Assembly: GCF_008974285.1 (NCBI RefSeq)
Contig: NZ_BKZV01000005.1
Span: 248,001-312,000 of the forward strand
Length of the DNA stretch: 64,000 bases
From: Thermogemmatispora aurantia
GTDB lineage: Bacteria; Chloroflexota; Ktedonobacteria; Ktedonobacterales; Ktedonobacteraceae
Reading direction: 5' to 3'
The translations under genes and the position numbers were made by a program. The notes below the pieces were generated by a model, which was given only the letters and a program-made list of their open reading frames with translations, made no database searches and was not told the DNA's origin. Below, piece by piece: positions 33,939 to 43,313 of the stretch; position 1 is the first letter of the stretch, and every line of letters begins with the position of its first letter.

Positions 33939-35394
33939 GGCTCTGGCTACAACCGGCTTTTCTCGTGAGGCGGTGATCGCACTCTCGCGTCGCAAGGGTG
34001 AGCCTGAGTGGATGCTGCAGAAGCGGCTGGAGGCCTGGGAGATCTATGAGCAGACGCCGGCTCCTCTGGGACGGCGCGGCGACCTTGGAACGCTGCAGCG
34101 GCTGGCGCGCTTCCATTTCCAGGAGCTGCGTCCCTATCTGCCTGCCGATGGCGATGGGGCGCTACCGGCTTCCATCGAGGAAGGGCTGCGCGATGCTCTT
34201 GTCGGCGCTGCTGAGCGCTCGGGCCTGGTGCTGCAGCGCAACAGCTCGGTGGTACGTGTCGAGCTGTCTGAGGAGCTGAAGAGCCGCGGCGTGATTCTCA
34301 CCGACCTTGATACGGCGGTGCGCGAGCACGGCGATCTGGTGCAGCGCTACTTTATGACCCAGGCTGTGCCCTTGGCCACCGATAAGTATACGGCTCTCCA
34401 CGCGGCCTTCTGGAGTGGTGGCATCTTTCTCTACATTCCCAGTGGCGTGGAGATCGAGGAGCCGATCCTGGCTCAGATCTGGCTCGATGCCCCGGCGGCG
34501 GCGGCCTTCGCCCACACCTTGATTATCGCTGATGAGCTGAGCAGCGCTCGCTATGTGGAGGAATATGCCTCGGCTTTCGAGGGCGAGCAGCCTTCCCTGC
34601 TAAGCGCGGTGGTCGAGGTCTTTACGAAGAATGGGGCCCGCATCGAGTACACCAGCCTCCAGGACCTGGGGCGCAATGTCTGGAGCGTGATGCATAAGAA
34701 TTCGATCCACGAGGCCGATAGCAGCGTCTCGTGGGTAATGGCCGATCTGGGCAGCCGCCTGACGTTCTCCAATATCGGCTCGAATCTGATCGGTAATGGC
34801 AGCGCCACCGAGCTGGTGGGTGTCTTCTTCAGCGACCAGGATCAGCGCTTTGTCATTAAGAGCCTCTCGAATCACGTGGGCCTGTCGACGAACGCTGAGA
34901 CCCTGGTGCATGGAGCGCTGGCCGATGAGTCGCGTGTGGAGTTCGATGGGATGATCCGCGTGCAGCCAGGAGCTCAGCAGACGGCTTCCTTCTTGTCGGA
35001 GCATAATCTGCTGTTGAGCAAGCATTGCCGTGCGGAGGCCATTCCTGGTCTGGAGATCGGCGCCAACGAGGTGAGCGCCAGCCACGGCGCAACGACCGGC
35101 CAGGTTGATGAGGAGCAGCTCTTCTACTTGATGGCTCGGGGCCTTCCCAAGGACGAGGCCGAGCGGATCATTGTCCAGGGCTTCTTTGAGCCGGTCCTGC
35201 AGCGTATTACGCTCGATAGTCTGCGCTCGCGCCTGCGCCGTAATATTGTGCGCCGCATGCGGGGCGGCCATGAGTCGGAAGCCGACTGGATCGAGGCTCA
35301 AGAGCGCTGGGAGATCGAAGGCGTCGATGAGGGCGCGGTGAGCTTTGATCGTCCTTCGTCGGAAGAGGAGGAGATCCGTCTGCTGCCAGAATAG
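33931..35394 (+). CDS. sufD: SufB/SufD-family Fe-S scaffold protein (SufD-like)
   Basis: 487 residues from ATG 33931, inside the end of sufC. N-terminal helices ([12 protein letters not shown]), a right-handed beta-helix core, and the conserved C-terminal block [24 protein letters not shown]. The SHG histidine is the SufD-type ligand residue, and the block lacks the SufB-style EHEATTSK text, so I call SufD; the length (487) is nearer SufB. It is the only SufB/SufD paralogue in the operon. Either a separate sufB lies elsewhere or this protein serves as a homodimeric scaffold. Confidence 0.85.
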   Translation: MTEALATTGFSREAVIALSRRKGEPEWMLQKRLEAWEIYEQTPAPLGRRGDLGTLQRLARFHFQELRPYLPADGDGALPASIEEGLRDALVGAAERSGLVLQRNSSVVRVELSEELKSRGVILTDLDTAVREHGDLVQRYFMTQAVPLATDKYTALHAAFWSGGIFLYIPSGVEIEEPILAQIWLDAPAAAAFAHTLIIADELSSARYVEEYASAFEGEQPSLLSAVVEVFTKNGARIEYTSLQDLGRNVWSVMHKNSIHEADSSVSWVMADLGSRLTFSNIGSNLIGNGSATELVGVFFSDQDQRFVIKSLSNHVGLSTNAETLVHGALADESRVEFDGMIRVQPGAQQTASFLSEHNLLLSKHCRAEAIPGLEIGANEVSASHGATTGQVDEEQLFYLMARGLPKDEAERIIVQGFFEPVLQRITLDSLRSRLRRNIVRRMRGGHESEADWIEAQERWEIEGVDEGAVSFDRPSSEEEEIRLLPE

Positions 35395-35636
35395 GCCCGG
35401 GGAGTGGTGCCCACTGCCCCCGTCTGGCCAGGGGCGGAGGATGCGAGCCTTGCTCGCTGCTCCTCCTCTCTTTCTTTGCTTTCTGACTGGCTGTTGGCTG
35501 CTGTTGTGCTCGCCTGGGGGCGCGAGGAAGGATCTGGGCCATCGCTCTTCCTTCCTCCTTGCTTGCCTGATACTGGACGGGAGATGTGGCCCCATCCGAC
35601 GAGCGCATTGTTGAGAGAAAGAAATCAGGGAATACT

Positions 35637-36896
35637 ATGCAGGACGTTGTTGAGGTGCGCCGCGAGCCGCGCAGTGTGGAGGAGATCCGAGGCGATTTCC
35701 CGATCCTGTCGCGGCAGGTTCATGGCAAGCCGCTGGTCTATCTGGATAGCGCGGCCAGTTCGCAGAAGCCGCTGGCGGTCATTGAGGCCATGAATGCCTA
35801 CTATCGCAGCTCTCATGCCAATGTGCACCGTGGCGTCTATGAGATCAGCGAGGAGGCCACAGAGGCCCTGGAGCGCGCGCGGACGAAGGTGGCGCGCTTT
35901 ATCAACGCGCGCCAGAGCAAGCAGGTCATTTTTACGCGCAATACGACCGAGAGCATTAATCTGGTGGCCTATAGCTGGGGTTGGGCGAATGTCAAGGCCG
36001 GCGACCTGATCGTGCTGACAACAATGGAGCATCACAGCAATCTGGTCCCCTGGCAGCTGCTGGCTCAGCGCAGTGGGGCGCGGCTGGAGTTTGTGCCGTT
36101 GACGCCCGAGGGGCTGCTGCAGCTGGATGTCTACGCCCGGCTGCTGGAGCAAGGGCCGAAGCTGGTGGCTTTTACTCAAATGTCCAATGTCCTGGGGACG
36201 ATTAATCCTGTGAAGGAGATGATCGCTCAGGCCCACGCTGCTGGGGCCGTGGCCCTGGTAGATGCCGCTCAGAGCGCGCCTCATTTGCCGCTGGATGTCC
36301 AGGAGCTGGATGCTGATTTTGTTTGCTTCAGTGGCCATAAGATGCTGGGTCCGACAGGGATCGGCGTGCTCTACGGCAAGCGCGAGCTGCTAGAGGCCAT
36401 GCCGCCTTTTCTCGGCGGCGGTGATATGATCCGTAGTGTCAGTCTGTGCTCCTCAACCTGGAACGATCTGCCCTGGAAGTTTGAGGCGGGAACGCCGGCC
36501 ATCGCCGAGGCTGTGGGTCTGGGGGCGGCTGTCGATTATTTGAGCACGCTCGGTATGGATTGGGTCCGCCAGCATGAGCGCTCGATTACGGCCTATGCCC
36601 TGGAGCGCTTGCAGTCGGTTCCTCAGCTGCAGATCTATGGGCCGCTCACGGATGAGCTGCGCGGCGGCGTGGTTTCTTTCTCGCTGGCTGATATCCATCC
36701 CCACGATCTGGCCTCCATTCTCGATCAGGAGTTCGGGGTAGCGATTCGCGCTGGCCATCATTGCGCACAGCCTCTGATGGAGCAGCTGGGCCTGGTGGCC
36801 ACGGCCCGCGCCAGCTTCTATGTCTATACGCTGCCAGAGGAGATCGATGTGCTGGTGCAGGGACTGCGGCGGGCGCTGGAGATTTTTCAAGTCTAG
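35637..36896 (+). CDS. sufS: Cysteine desulfurase SufS
   Basis: 419 residues from ATG 35637 (CAGGGA upstream); an in-frame GTG at 35586 is possible. PLP class V aminotransferase fold: TTESINLVAYSWG and EHHSNLVPW cofactor contacts, the Schiff-base Lys in SGHKMLGPTG (about residue 234), and the persulfide Cys in RAGHHCAQP (about residue 376), the group II signature. It removes sulfur from cysteine for cluster assembly, passing it to SufU. It follows the scaffold gene after 242 nt; sufU follows after 244 nt. Confidence 0.96.
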   Translation: MQDVVEVRREPRSVEEIRGDFPILSRQVHGKPLVYLDSAASSQKPLAVIEAMNAYYRSSHANVHRGVYEISEEATEALERARTKVARFINARQSKQVIFTRNTTESINLVAYSWGWANVKAGDLIVLTTMEHHSNLVPWQLLAQRSGARLEFVPLTPEGLLQLDVYARLLEQGPKLVAFTQMSNVLGTINPVKEMIAQAHAAGAVALVDAAQSAPHLPLDVQELDADFVCFSGHKMLGPTGIGVLYGKRELLEAMPPFLGGGDMIRSVSLCSSTWNDLPWKFEAGTPAIAEAVGLGAAVDYLSTLGMDWVRQHERSITAYALERLQSVPQLQIYGPLTDELRGGVVSFSLADIHPHDLASILDQEFGVAIRAGHHCAQPLMEQLGLVATARASFYVYTLPEEIDVLVQGLRRALEIFQV

Positions 36897-37140
36897 GTCT
36901 ATACTATATCCCGTGCCTGGCCGCTTTACGCTGCCTGCTTGGCTGCCTGCAAAACTGTCGCTGCTGCGCTGACTGGCTGGCCGCGCCTGCGCCGGGCCAT
37001 AAAGCACGGGAACCGGGTGCGGTGAGGTAGACAGGGGAGGAGAGAGAGGCAGAAGCCAAAAGAAGAGGGAAGGGTGGCTGTGGCAGGTCTCTCCAGGCTA
37101 TCTTGCCGCCTGGTTGATTCCTTACCTGGGAGGCAGCGCT

Positions 37141-37551
37141 ATGTCGATGGATTATCGCGAGTATATTCTGGACCATTACCGTGATCCGCGCAACTATGGG
37201 CGGCTGGAGAATCCAACGGTGCACGTGGAGGATTCCAATCCGCTCTGTGGCGATCAGGTGAGCATGGATCTCCTGGTGGAAGGCGATCATGTTACGGCGG
37301 TGCGCTTTCAGGGCCGGGGCTGTGCGATCAGCCAGGCGGCCACTTCGATGCTGACAGAGATGGTGCAGGGCAAGAGTGTCCAGGAAGTGGTGCGTCTGGG
37401 CAAAGATGACATCCTGGAGGCGCTGGGTATTCCAATCAGTCCTGCGCGGATGAAGTGTGCCTTCTTAGGGCTGCGTGTTCTCCATAAAAGCCTGGTCCTG
37501 GCTGGCCTGGAGCGCCCGGAGCATGCCGATGAGCACGATGATGGGCTGTGA
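37141..37551 (+). CDS. sufU: Zinc-dependent sulfurtransferase SufU
   Basis: 136 residues from ATG 37141 (GGGAGGCAG upstream). IscU-like fold with PLCGDQV, the SufU-specific RGCAISQAATSM insertion, and KCAFLGLRVL, supplying three cysteines and the conserved Asp (D in CGDQ) for zinc. SufU accepts persulfide sulfur from SufS rather than acting as a cluster scaffold. Its presence next to sufS matches the Gram-positive-type SUF system. Confidence 0.95.
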   Translation: MSMDYREYILDHYRDPRNYGRLENPTVHVEDSNPLCGDQVSMDLLVEGDHVTAVRFQGRGCAISQAATSMLTEMVQGKSVQEVVRLGKDDILEALGIPISPARMKCAFLGLRVLHKSLVLAGLERPEHADEHDDGL

Positions 37552-37621
37552 GTCTGGTTGATGGGGCCTGGCGATGTGAGGTCGCGGATGCATGTAGTGA
37601 CGGAAAGGAGCCGCCTGAACG

Positions 37622-38356
37622 ATGCGCCTGGAAGGAAAAGTTGCGGTGATTACCGGCGTGAGTCATCCGGGCCAGATGGGCTTCGCCCTGGCCGGCTTTT
37701 TTGCTGAGGAGGGGGCGACGCTGGTGATCGCCTCGCGCAGTGCGGAACGCGTAGCGGCCCGGGTTGCCGAGCTGCAGACGCGAGGCGCCAGGGTCAAGGG
37801 GGTGGCTGTCGATCTGACCAGCGAGCAGGGAGCGCAGCGCCTGGTTGAGGAGGCGGTGGCCTGGCAGGGCCGCATCGATGTGCTGGTCAATCTGGCTGGT
37901 GGGCTGACGAAGTATGGTCCCCCTCACGAGTATTCACTGCAGGACTGGGAGAAGGAGCTGAATAATAACCTGCGCACGGCCTTTCTCTGCACGCGCGCAG
38001 TTTGGCCGGTGATGCTGGCCCAGGGCGGGGGCAAGATTATCAACTTTAGTCGGGCCTACAGCATTCAGAATGCGGGGGCGCAGACGTTGGCCTATAACTG
38101 TGCCAAGGCTGGGGTGGATGCCCTGACCCGCACTTTTGCTCAGGCAGGCAAGGCGGTCGGGATCTATGTAAACGCGATTGCCCCGGGTCTGATTGCGACG
38201 CAGTCCAACCTCGACGAGCTGCATCCCTCTCCCGAGGAGCTGCGCGCCAGATGGGTCAGTCCGCGTGAGATTGCCGAGGTGGCCATCTTTCTAGCTACCG
38301 CTGCCAGCGATGGTGTCACTGGGGCCATTATCCCTGTCCAGGGACGCGGCATCTGA
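37622..38356 (+). CDS. SDR-family oxidoreductase
   Basis: 244 residues. Rossmann start KVAVITGVSHPGQMG (a looser glycine motif than TGxxxGIG), NLAGG, the catalytic YNCAK, and a C-terminal AIIPVQGRGI with no extra domain. NAD(P)-dependent, substrate unknown. It is 70 nt downstream of sufU in the same direction and followed by a Rieske ferredoxin, so it may be read through from the suf promoter. The catalytic Ser position is SRAYS. Confidence 0.85.
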   Translation: MRLEGKVAVITGVSHPGQMGFALAGFFAEEGATLVIASRSAERVAARVAELQTRGARVKGVAVDLTSEQGAQRLVEEAVAWQGRIDVLVNLAGGLTKYGPPHEYSLQDWEKELNNNLRTAFLCTRAVWPVMLAQGGGKIINFSRAYSIQNAGAQTLAYNCAKAGVDALTRTFAQAGKAVGIYVNAIAPGLIATQSNLDELHPSPEELRARWVSPREIAEVAIFLATAASDGVTGAIIPVQGRGI

Positions 38357-38502
38357 ACGGCCTGAAGGCTGAGCGCTCTGCGAAGTCCATCTGCTGGCTT
38401 GCCACACACAGGCCAGCAGCGGCGTCCTGCGCCCGGGCAAGCGCTACAGTGGCTACAACGGGTATAAACAAATCGAAGCTCGCGAGGGGAAATGGAGCTG
38501 CC

Positions 38503-38820
38503 ATGAGTGAGTTTCTCGCCGTTGCACGCTGGGATGAGCTGGGAGAGGGGGAGCTGCTGGGAGTAGAGGTCGATGGTGAGCCGATCTGTCTGGCTAAGAT
38601 CGACGGTGTGGTCTATGCCTGTAATGGTGAATGTACCCACGTTGGTGGGCGCCTTTACGAGGGAGAGCTGCAGGGGAGCGTGCTCACCTGCCCTGTCCAC
38701 GGAGCCCAGTTCGACCTTCGCACGGGCAAAGTCCTGCGTGGTCCTGCCCGTCAGGACCTGGTGCTCTATCCCGTGCGTGTTGAGGACGGCCTGATTAAGG
38801 TTGCTCTTCCTCCCGATTGA
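38503..38820 (+). CDS. Rieske-type 2Fe-2S ferredoxin
   Basis: 105 residues from ATG 38503. Cluster box 1 is CTHVGG and box 2 is CPVHGAQF, i.e. C-x-H and C-x2-H separated by about 17 residues, as in soluble non-haem oxygenase ferredoxins (NirD/BphF type). No signal or membrane segment. Such small Rieske proteins often accompany SUF genes in Actinobacteria and Chloroflexota. Its role here could be redox supply to assembly or to the adjacent SDR. Confidence 0.93.
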   Translation: MSEFLAVARWDELGEGELLGVEVDGEPICLAKIDGVVYACNGECTHVGGRLYEGELQGSVLTCPVHGAQFDLRTGKVLRGPARQDLVLYPVRVEDGLIKVALPPD

Positions 38821-39147
38821 GTTTCAATCTCGGCAATAAGCTGACCGGTCAGTTCATGAAGGTTCGTGCTGGAGCCAGGCGCCTCTTGCGCTGGTCCGAC
38901 ACTCACTTGCTTAGAGCTTTTTGACCAACCCCGGTCTCAGCAGAGAGATGGCCGGGTGCGAGCGAGCAGGAGGGAGACCAAAGAGGCTGGTCTTTTCTCT
39001 GGGGAGCGGGCCATCGCATCGCCCTGGGATGCTGATTCTGCGTGGAAATCCTCTTGCGCAGTCACTGAAGACCCCCTACAATAGCCGCGTGAAACCTTCG
39101 CTCAAGGACGAAGCTCAATCTTTGCTGCGGATGGAGAAAACGCTGTT
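38821..39147. other. Intergenic region, 327 nt
   Basis: Contains a 12-bp perfect palindrome CTGACCGGTCAG at 38841-38852, 20 nt after the Rieske stop. It could be part of a terminator or a protein site; no T-tract follows. No gene. Confidence 0.4.
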
Positions 39148-39747
39148 ATGGTAGGCAGGTCACATCTTCTTATTGGCCTCACGGCAGGTGTTGTTCTGGA
39201 CAGCCTGGTTCACCTGAGTGGACCCCCGATTACCCTGGCTCCCAGTGTCCCGCTCAAGCTCGTCGTGGCTAAGGCAATCTACTATGTGGCTGTGGGCTTT
39301 GGCGCGTTACTGCCGGATATCGATAACGCTCATAGCACACTTGGGCGCAAATTCGGCTGGATCAGCCGTGAGATCCAGCACATAGCAGGCCATCGTACCC
39401 TTTTTCACAGTCTGCTTGGTCTGCTGCTCGGCTCCCTGCTCGCGCTGGGGGCCCAGCAACTGGCTCTCTCCTTGCTCGCGATGCGCGGTCTGAGCGCGCC
39501 GGCCAACCTCATGAATGCGACCCATATGATCTTCTTTGCTGTGCTCTTCGGCTGCGTCGTCCATATTCTCTGCGATGCCCTTACCGAGGGTGGTGTGCCC
39601 TTACTCTGGCCTAACCCGAAGCGCTTTGGCTTTCCACCTAATCCGAAGTGGCGCTTCCGCACAGGCACGTGGCCGGAGTATGTCATTGTCTGGTCCTTTA
39701 TCGTCCTGGTAGGCATCGGTATCTGGCAGAATGTCATTTATATATAA
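39148..39747 (+). CDS. Membrane-bound metal-dependent hydrolase (YdjM-like)
   Basis: 199 residues with about four to five transmembrane helices. The metal-site pattern of the YdjM/LexA-regulated family is visible: RSHLLIG near the N-terminus, LLPDIDNAHS, GHRTLFHSLLG and HILCDALTEGG. The reaction is uncharacterised. No RecA/LexA box is evident. ATG 39148 has a GGAG 11 nt upstream. Confidence 0.82.
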   Translation: MVGRSHLLIGLTAGVVLDSLVHLSGPPITLAPSVPLKLVVAKAIYYVAVGFGALLPDIDNAHSTLGRKFGWISREIQHIAGHRTLFHSLLGLLLGSLLALGAQQLALSLLAMRGLSAPANLMNATHMIFFAVLFGCVVHILCDALTEGGVPLLWPNPKRFGFPPNPKWRFRTGTWPEYVIVWSFIVLVGIGIWQNVIYI

Positions 39748-39858
39748 GGGGGCCGATGGAGGAAAGGGGAACGGAGCCGGGCGTGGGAGATAGCGAGGTG
39801 AGGTGGCAGGGCGCCGGGGGGAAGGCCTGAAGAGAAAAAAGAGTAGCGCAGAGGAGCT

Positions 39859-41625
39859 ATGAAGCTATTCAATCTGCGGGCCCAGACATGGCTAGCCTGG
39901 GGCCTGGTTGTGCTGGCAACAGTGATATATTTCCTGGAGATGAGTCATCAGGCCGTGCTCCGCTACGATACGTTCAAGGCGACGGCCTTCGACCTTGGTA
40001 ACTACGATCAGGCCATCTGGAACACCTTGCATGGCCGGCCTTTCCAGTTCACGAACCAGGCGATCGATTGGTATGGTCCCCCTACACGCCTGGGGGTGCA
40101 TTTTGAACCCATTCTGTTGCTGCTCGCTCTCCTCTATCTGATTCGCTCCGATCCTCGCACCCTGCTTGTATTTCAGACGCTGGTGCTGGCTCTGGGGGCC
40201 TTCCCCGTCTTTCTGCTAGCCCGCTACTATCTGCCGCGCTGGCCATTGTTGGCCGCCCTCTGCGTGATAGCCTATCTGCTCGCACCGGCCTTGCTGGGCC
40301 TCAACATCTTTGATTTCCATGCTGTGAGTCTGGCCACGCCCTTGCTGCTCTACGCTTTGCTGGCCCTCACCTATCGCCGCTACGTGCTGCTGGTACTCTG
40401 TTGTTTCCTGGCGGCTTCCTGTAAGGAGGATGTGCCGCTGGCGGTCGGCTTGCTGGGCCTCTTGATGATCTGGCGCTATCGCCTGCCGCGCCTGGGCCTG
40501 GCGCTCTTCATTGGCGGCTTCCTCTGGTCAGCTCTAGCTTTTGGGGTGATCATTCCCCACTTTTTCCCAGGTCAGCAGGCCAACAACTTCTGGTACCGCT
40601 ACGAGACGCTAGGCAGCTCGCCCGGCGCCGCTATAGTTAATTTGTTACTGCATCCCTGGCTGCTCTTCACCACCTTTTTGACGGTGGAGCGCTTCTACTA
40701 TCTGGCCAGCCTGATCAGGAACACGGGCTTTCTCGCTCTGCTCGCTCCCGAATGGCTGATTCCGACCTTGCCAAGCCTGGCGGTCAATGTTCTGAATACC
40801 GATCCGGCCCTCTATAGCGGCGTCTACCACTATAATGCCTCGATCATTCCTTTTGCGGTGATGGCGGGGATCATCGGTCTGCGACGCTTTCTGGCCCTCT
40901 GGGCAGGGTGGCGCGGGGAGCCGCTGCCCTCGCTGGAACTGATGGTGCCGGAGCGGAAACAGGAAGCGGTGCGAGACGGGCAAAGCGGAACATCTGAGGA
41001 GGAGAGCGCAGCAGCCGGGAAGCACGCCTGGCCAGTCTGGTTGGCGCGCTTCTTGTCGACAGAGCGCGGTCAGGTGCTGCAAGCCTGGGGACGAAACTGG
41101 TACCTGCGTCTGCGAAAGCTGGCGCTGCGCCTGCTCCAGCCGGCCTGGTGGAGCAGGCACTGGCAGCGCTTCTGTGCGCGTATGATACCTCTGGCTCGGC
41201 AGATCAACCTGACGCGTCTGCAGTGGTACGCCATGCTATGGATATTGCTGCTCATAGGCGTCAATTATGTCGCTGAGGCACCAGTCCTCAATAGCTTCTG
41301 GGCTGATCACGAGCCGGGGCCGCGTGAGCAACACATCGAGCAGCTTCTGGCGATGATCCCACCTGATGCCTCTGTTTCTGCAGGAGATAATCTGAATCCT
41401 CATCTAAGTGAGAGACAGCGTTTAGCGGTCTTTCCATCGTTTACCGGTACAATTGATGGTAAGCAGTATACGGTTGACTACATCATTGTTGATCTCAACG
41501 CGGTCTTCCCCGAGGATCGTGCCAGCACGATCGAGATTCTCAATCGCTTGACGGCTTCCGGGCAGTTTCGTCTGATTGCGCGCGCCGAGGGGGTCGTTTT
41601 ACTCAAACGCAATAGTTCACAGTAG
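39859..41625 (+). CDS. DUF2079 polytopic membrane protein
   Basis: 588 residues with about ten transmembrane helices. The N-terminal segment has RYDTFKATAFDLGNYDQAIWNTLHG, the signature of DUF2079, thought to be a GT-C-like membrane glycosyltransferase family; the enzymatic activity is not proven. A soluble insert of about 90 charged residues (about 355-445) splits the membrane domain, and the C-terminal 80 residues (SAGDNLNPHLSERQRL) look like the extracellular domain. The gene ends just before the promoter at 41616-41643. Confidence 0.8.
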   Translation: MKLFNLRAQTWLAWGLVVLATVIYFLEMSHQAVLRYDTFKATAFDLGNYDQAIWNTLHGRPFQFTNQAIDWYGPPTRLGVHFEPILLLLALLYLIRSDPRTLLVFQTLVLALGAFPVFLLARYYLPRWPLLAALCVIAYLLAPALLGLNIFDFHAVSLATPLLLYALLALTYRRYVLLVLCCFLAASCKEDVPLAVGLLGLLMIWRYRLPRLGLALFIGGFLWSALAFGVIIPHFFPGQQANNFWYRYETLGSSPGAAIVNLLLHPWLLFTTFLTVERFYYLASLIRNTGFLALLAPEWLIPTLPSLAVNVLNTDPALYSGVYHYNASIIPFAVMAGIIGLRRFLALWAGWRGEPLPSLELMVPERKQEAVRDGQSGTSEEESAAAGKHAWPVWLARFLSTERGQVLQAWGRNWYLRLRKLALRLLQPAWWSRHWQRFCARMIPLARQINLTRLQWYAMLWILLLIGVNYVAEAPVLNSFWADHEPGPREQHIEQLLAMIPPDASVSAGDNLNPHLSERQRLAVFPSFTGTIDGKQYTVDYIIVDLNAVFPEDRASTIEILNRLTASGQFRLIARAEGVVLLKRNSSQ

Positions 41626-41643
41626 GACATAGTATGTTATAAT
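41616..41643 (+). promoter_or_regulatory. Sigma-70 promoter for the YggT-DUF2877 pair
   Basis: -35 TTCACA (41616-41621), 16-nt spacer, -10 TATAAT (41638-41643). It overlaps the last codons of the DUF2079 gene and leaves about 60 nt of leader. Confidence 0.65.
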
Positions 41644-41709
41644 CCTTGCAGGTGAGACTCTCTGCTTTATTCGCTCCTGTGGACAGTTGATGAACAGAGG
41701 AGAGGTGCT

Positions 41710-42222
41710 ATGCACGGGGACCCATTTTACAGCGATCCGACCAGCGTCGAACCTGGCAGAGTGCCGCCACCAGGCGCATTACCTCCGATGGAGGAGCTGC
41801 AGCCGAAGCAGGCGCCCCCGCCGCCGTACGAGCCGATGCCAGCTCCAGCGGCACCCCCGCCGCCGATGGCTGAGCTAGAGATGGTCAATCGGGAGAGCGA
41901 AGCTCGCACGCTGGTCTTTGCGATTGGTAAGTTTAAGGACTTTCTCTGGTGGTTTCTGGCGGTGTTGGAGGTGGCTTTGCTGCTCCGCTTTATCTTCCGC
42001 CTCATTGCGGCTGACCCCAGCAATGCCTTTGCTGGCCTGCTCTACGCTCTGACCGGGATTATTCTGCTGCCCTTCAATGGCATTGTCAAAACCCCATCGC
42101 TGCATAATTGGGCCTTTGAGTGGCCGACTTTGATCGCTATGGCCGTCTACGCCCTGATTTTCCTGGCCATTACCAGTTTCCTGCGCCTGCTGATCTCGAC
42201 TCCGAAGGAGACAGCTGAGTAA
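41710..42222 (+). CDS. YggT-family membrane protein
   Basis: 170 residues from ATG 41710 (GAGGTG upstream). A Pro/Ala-rich, likely cytoplasmic 60-residue N-terminus leads to the YggT domain: three to four helices (LWWFLAVLEVALLLRFIFRLI, GLLYALTGIILLPFNGIV, PTLIAMAVYALIFLAITSFL). YggT proteins are associated with cell-division or osmotic functions in other bacteria, not well defined. The stop overlaps the next start (TAATG). Confidence 0.85.
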   Translation: MHGDPFYSDPTSVEPGRVPPPGALPPMEELQPKQAPPPPYEPMPAPAAPPPPMAELEMVNRESEARTLVFAIGKFKDFLWWFLAVLEVALLLRFIFRLIAADPSNAFAGLLYALTGIILLPFNGIVKTPSLHNWAFEWPTLIAMAVYALIFLAITSFLRLLISTPKETAE

Positions 42223-43130
42223 TGACGGGCCTGGCCCCTGGTCCTCTGGTGGCTTTCATCTGCCCGGCGCTGGGTTATAGCGAGGCGATTGCGGAGACCA
42301 TCGCCGGCGCGGTGCAGCGTGGAGAGGTGCACAGCGTTTTCTCAGCAGCAGCTAATCTGCTCTTCCCGCCTGAGTTCGTCCTGTCGCTGAATGCACAAGA
42401 TGGCCCAGCTGTGCCGAATGGTATTCGTCTGAGAGCCGCACGAGGAGCCTTTCCATTCAGCGCCCTGCGGCCCGGTATGCCGGTGCTGCTGGGGGCCTGG
42501 CGTCTCTATATAGAAGATCTTCATTGGTCAGTTGACCTGAGTAGTTGCCCGCGCTGGCGGACACAGCTCAGGCGCCCGCCGCGGCTTGATGCGACGATGT
42601 TGGAGCGGAACCGTGAGCGCCTGCGCAGGATGCTGCTGGCCCCTGAACTGCTGCGGATGCGCCAGAAGGAGGGTCACCCCTTACTGACGGCCATGAGCGC
42701 TGCGCTCAACGGGGAGCGCTGGCTGCCAGAGGAGCCGCAGGCGCTGGCTGAGCTGCTGGCCGGACGCGGGCCGGGCCTTACTCCCTCGGGCGATGATCTG
42801 CTTACTGGCTGGCTGGCCGCTGGCTGGTGGCTCCGTGGCGCTGATGCAGCCTTCCTGGAGACCTGCGCGCAGCTGGTGGCGGTGGCTGGACCGCGGACCC
42901 ATCTGCTGAGTCGCACCTGGCTCTCGTGGGCGGCGCGTGGCTGCTTTGCTCTACCACTGCTTGAGTTGCTGGAAAGTCTGGCTGAGGAAGATGAGGAGCG
43001 CCTGCTTGCGCGAGCGCAGGCTGTGCTTGCCCTGGGGGCCAGTTCAGGCTATGATCTCTTATGTGGTCTGGTGCTGGGCCTGGCCTCTCCATCGCTCCAG
43101 CCCTGGCCAGAATCGGGCGTTGTTGTCTGA
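42222..43130 (+). CDS. DUF2877 (AllH-like) protein
   Basis: 302 residues, start overlapping the yggT-type stop by 1 nt, so translation is probably coupled. The diagnostic DUF2877 motif is GPGLTPSGDDLLTGWL (about residues 183-198). In enterobacteria the DUF2877 protein YlbF/AllH is a subunit of oxamate carbamoyltransferase with AllF and AllG. Neither partner is here, so that function is not implied. No membrane segment. Substrate unknown. Confidence 0.78.
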   Translation: MTGLAPGPLVAFICPALGYSEAIAETIAGAVQRGEVHSVFSAAANLLFPPEFVLSLNAQDGPAVPNGIRLRAARGAFPFSALRPGMPVLLGAWRLYIEDLHWSVDLSSCPRWRTQLRRPPRLDATMLERNRERLRRMLLAPELLRMRQKEGHPLLTAMSAALNGERWLPEEPQALAELLAGRGPGLTPSGDDLLTGWLAAGWWLRGADAAFLETCAQLVAVAGPRTHLLSRTWLSWAARGCFALPLLELLESLAEEDEERLLARAQAVLALGASSGYDLLCGLVLGLASPSLQPWPESGVVV

Positions 43131-43260
43131 ATGAGGGGCGGCTAAGCCTGCTTTACTCCTGCTGTTGTCTGGTCTTATCCTGCCAACTTGCTTTCTCCAA
43201 GCACGTAGCGCCATTATTTCTCGCTAAAATCTGAGTGGGTTCTTTTTAAGTCATCCATAG

Positions 43261-43289
43261 TTTACATGGAGACAGCCTTGTGCTATACT
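43261..43289 (+). promoter_or_regulatory. Sigma-70 promoter for prs
   Basis: -35 TTTACA (43261-43266), 17-nt spacer, -10 TATACT (43284-43289). Short leader: the ATG is at 43314, preceded by GGAGGT. Confidence 0.8.
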
Positions 43290-43313
43290 GGGCGCAGGCA
43301 GGCCGGAGGTGCT

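Noticed and set aside
33129..35595. Long minus-strand frames (288 and 331 codons) inside sufC and the SufD gene
   Set aside because: High-G+C shadow frames; the plus-strand genes are conserved throughout.
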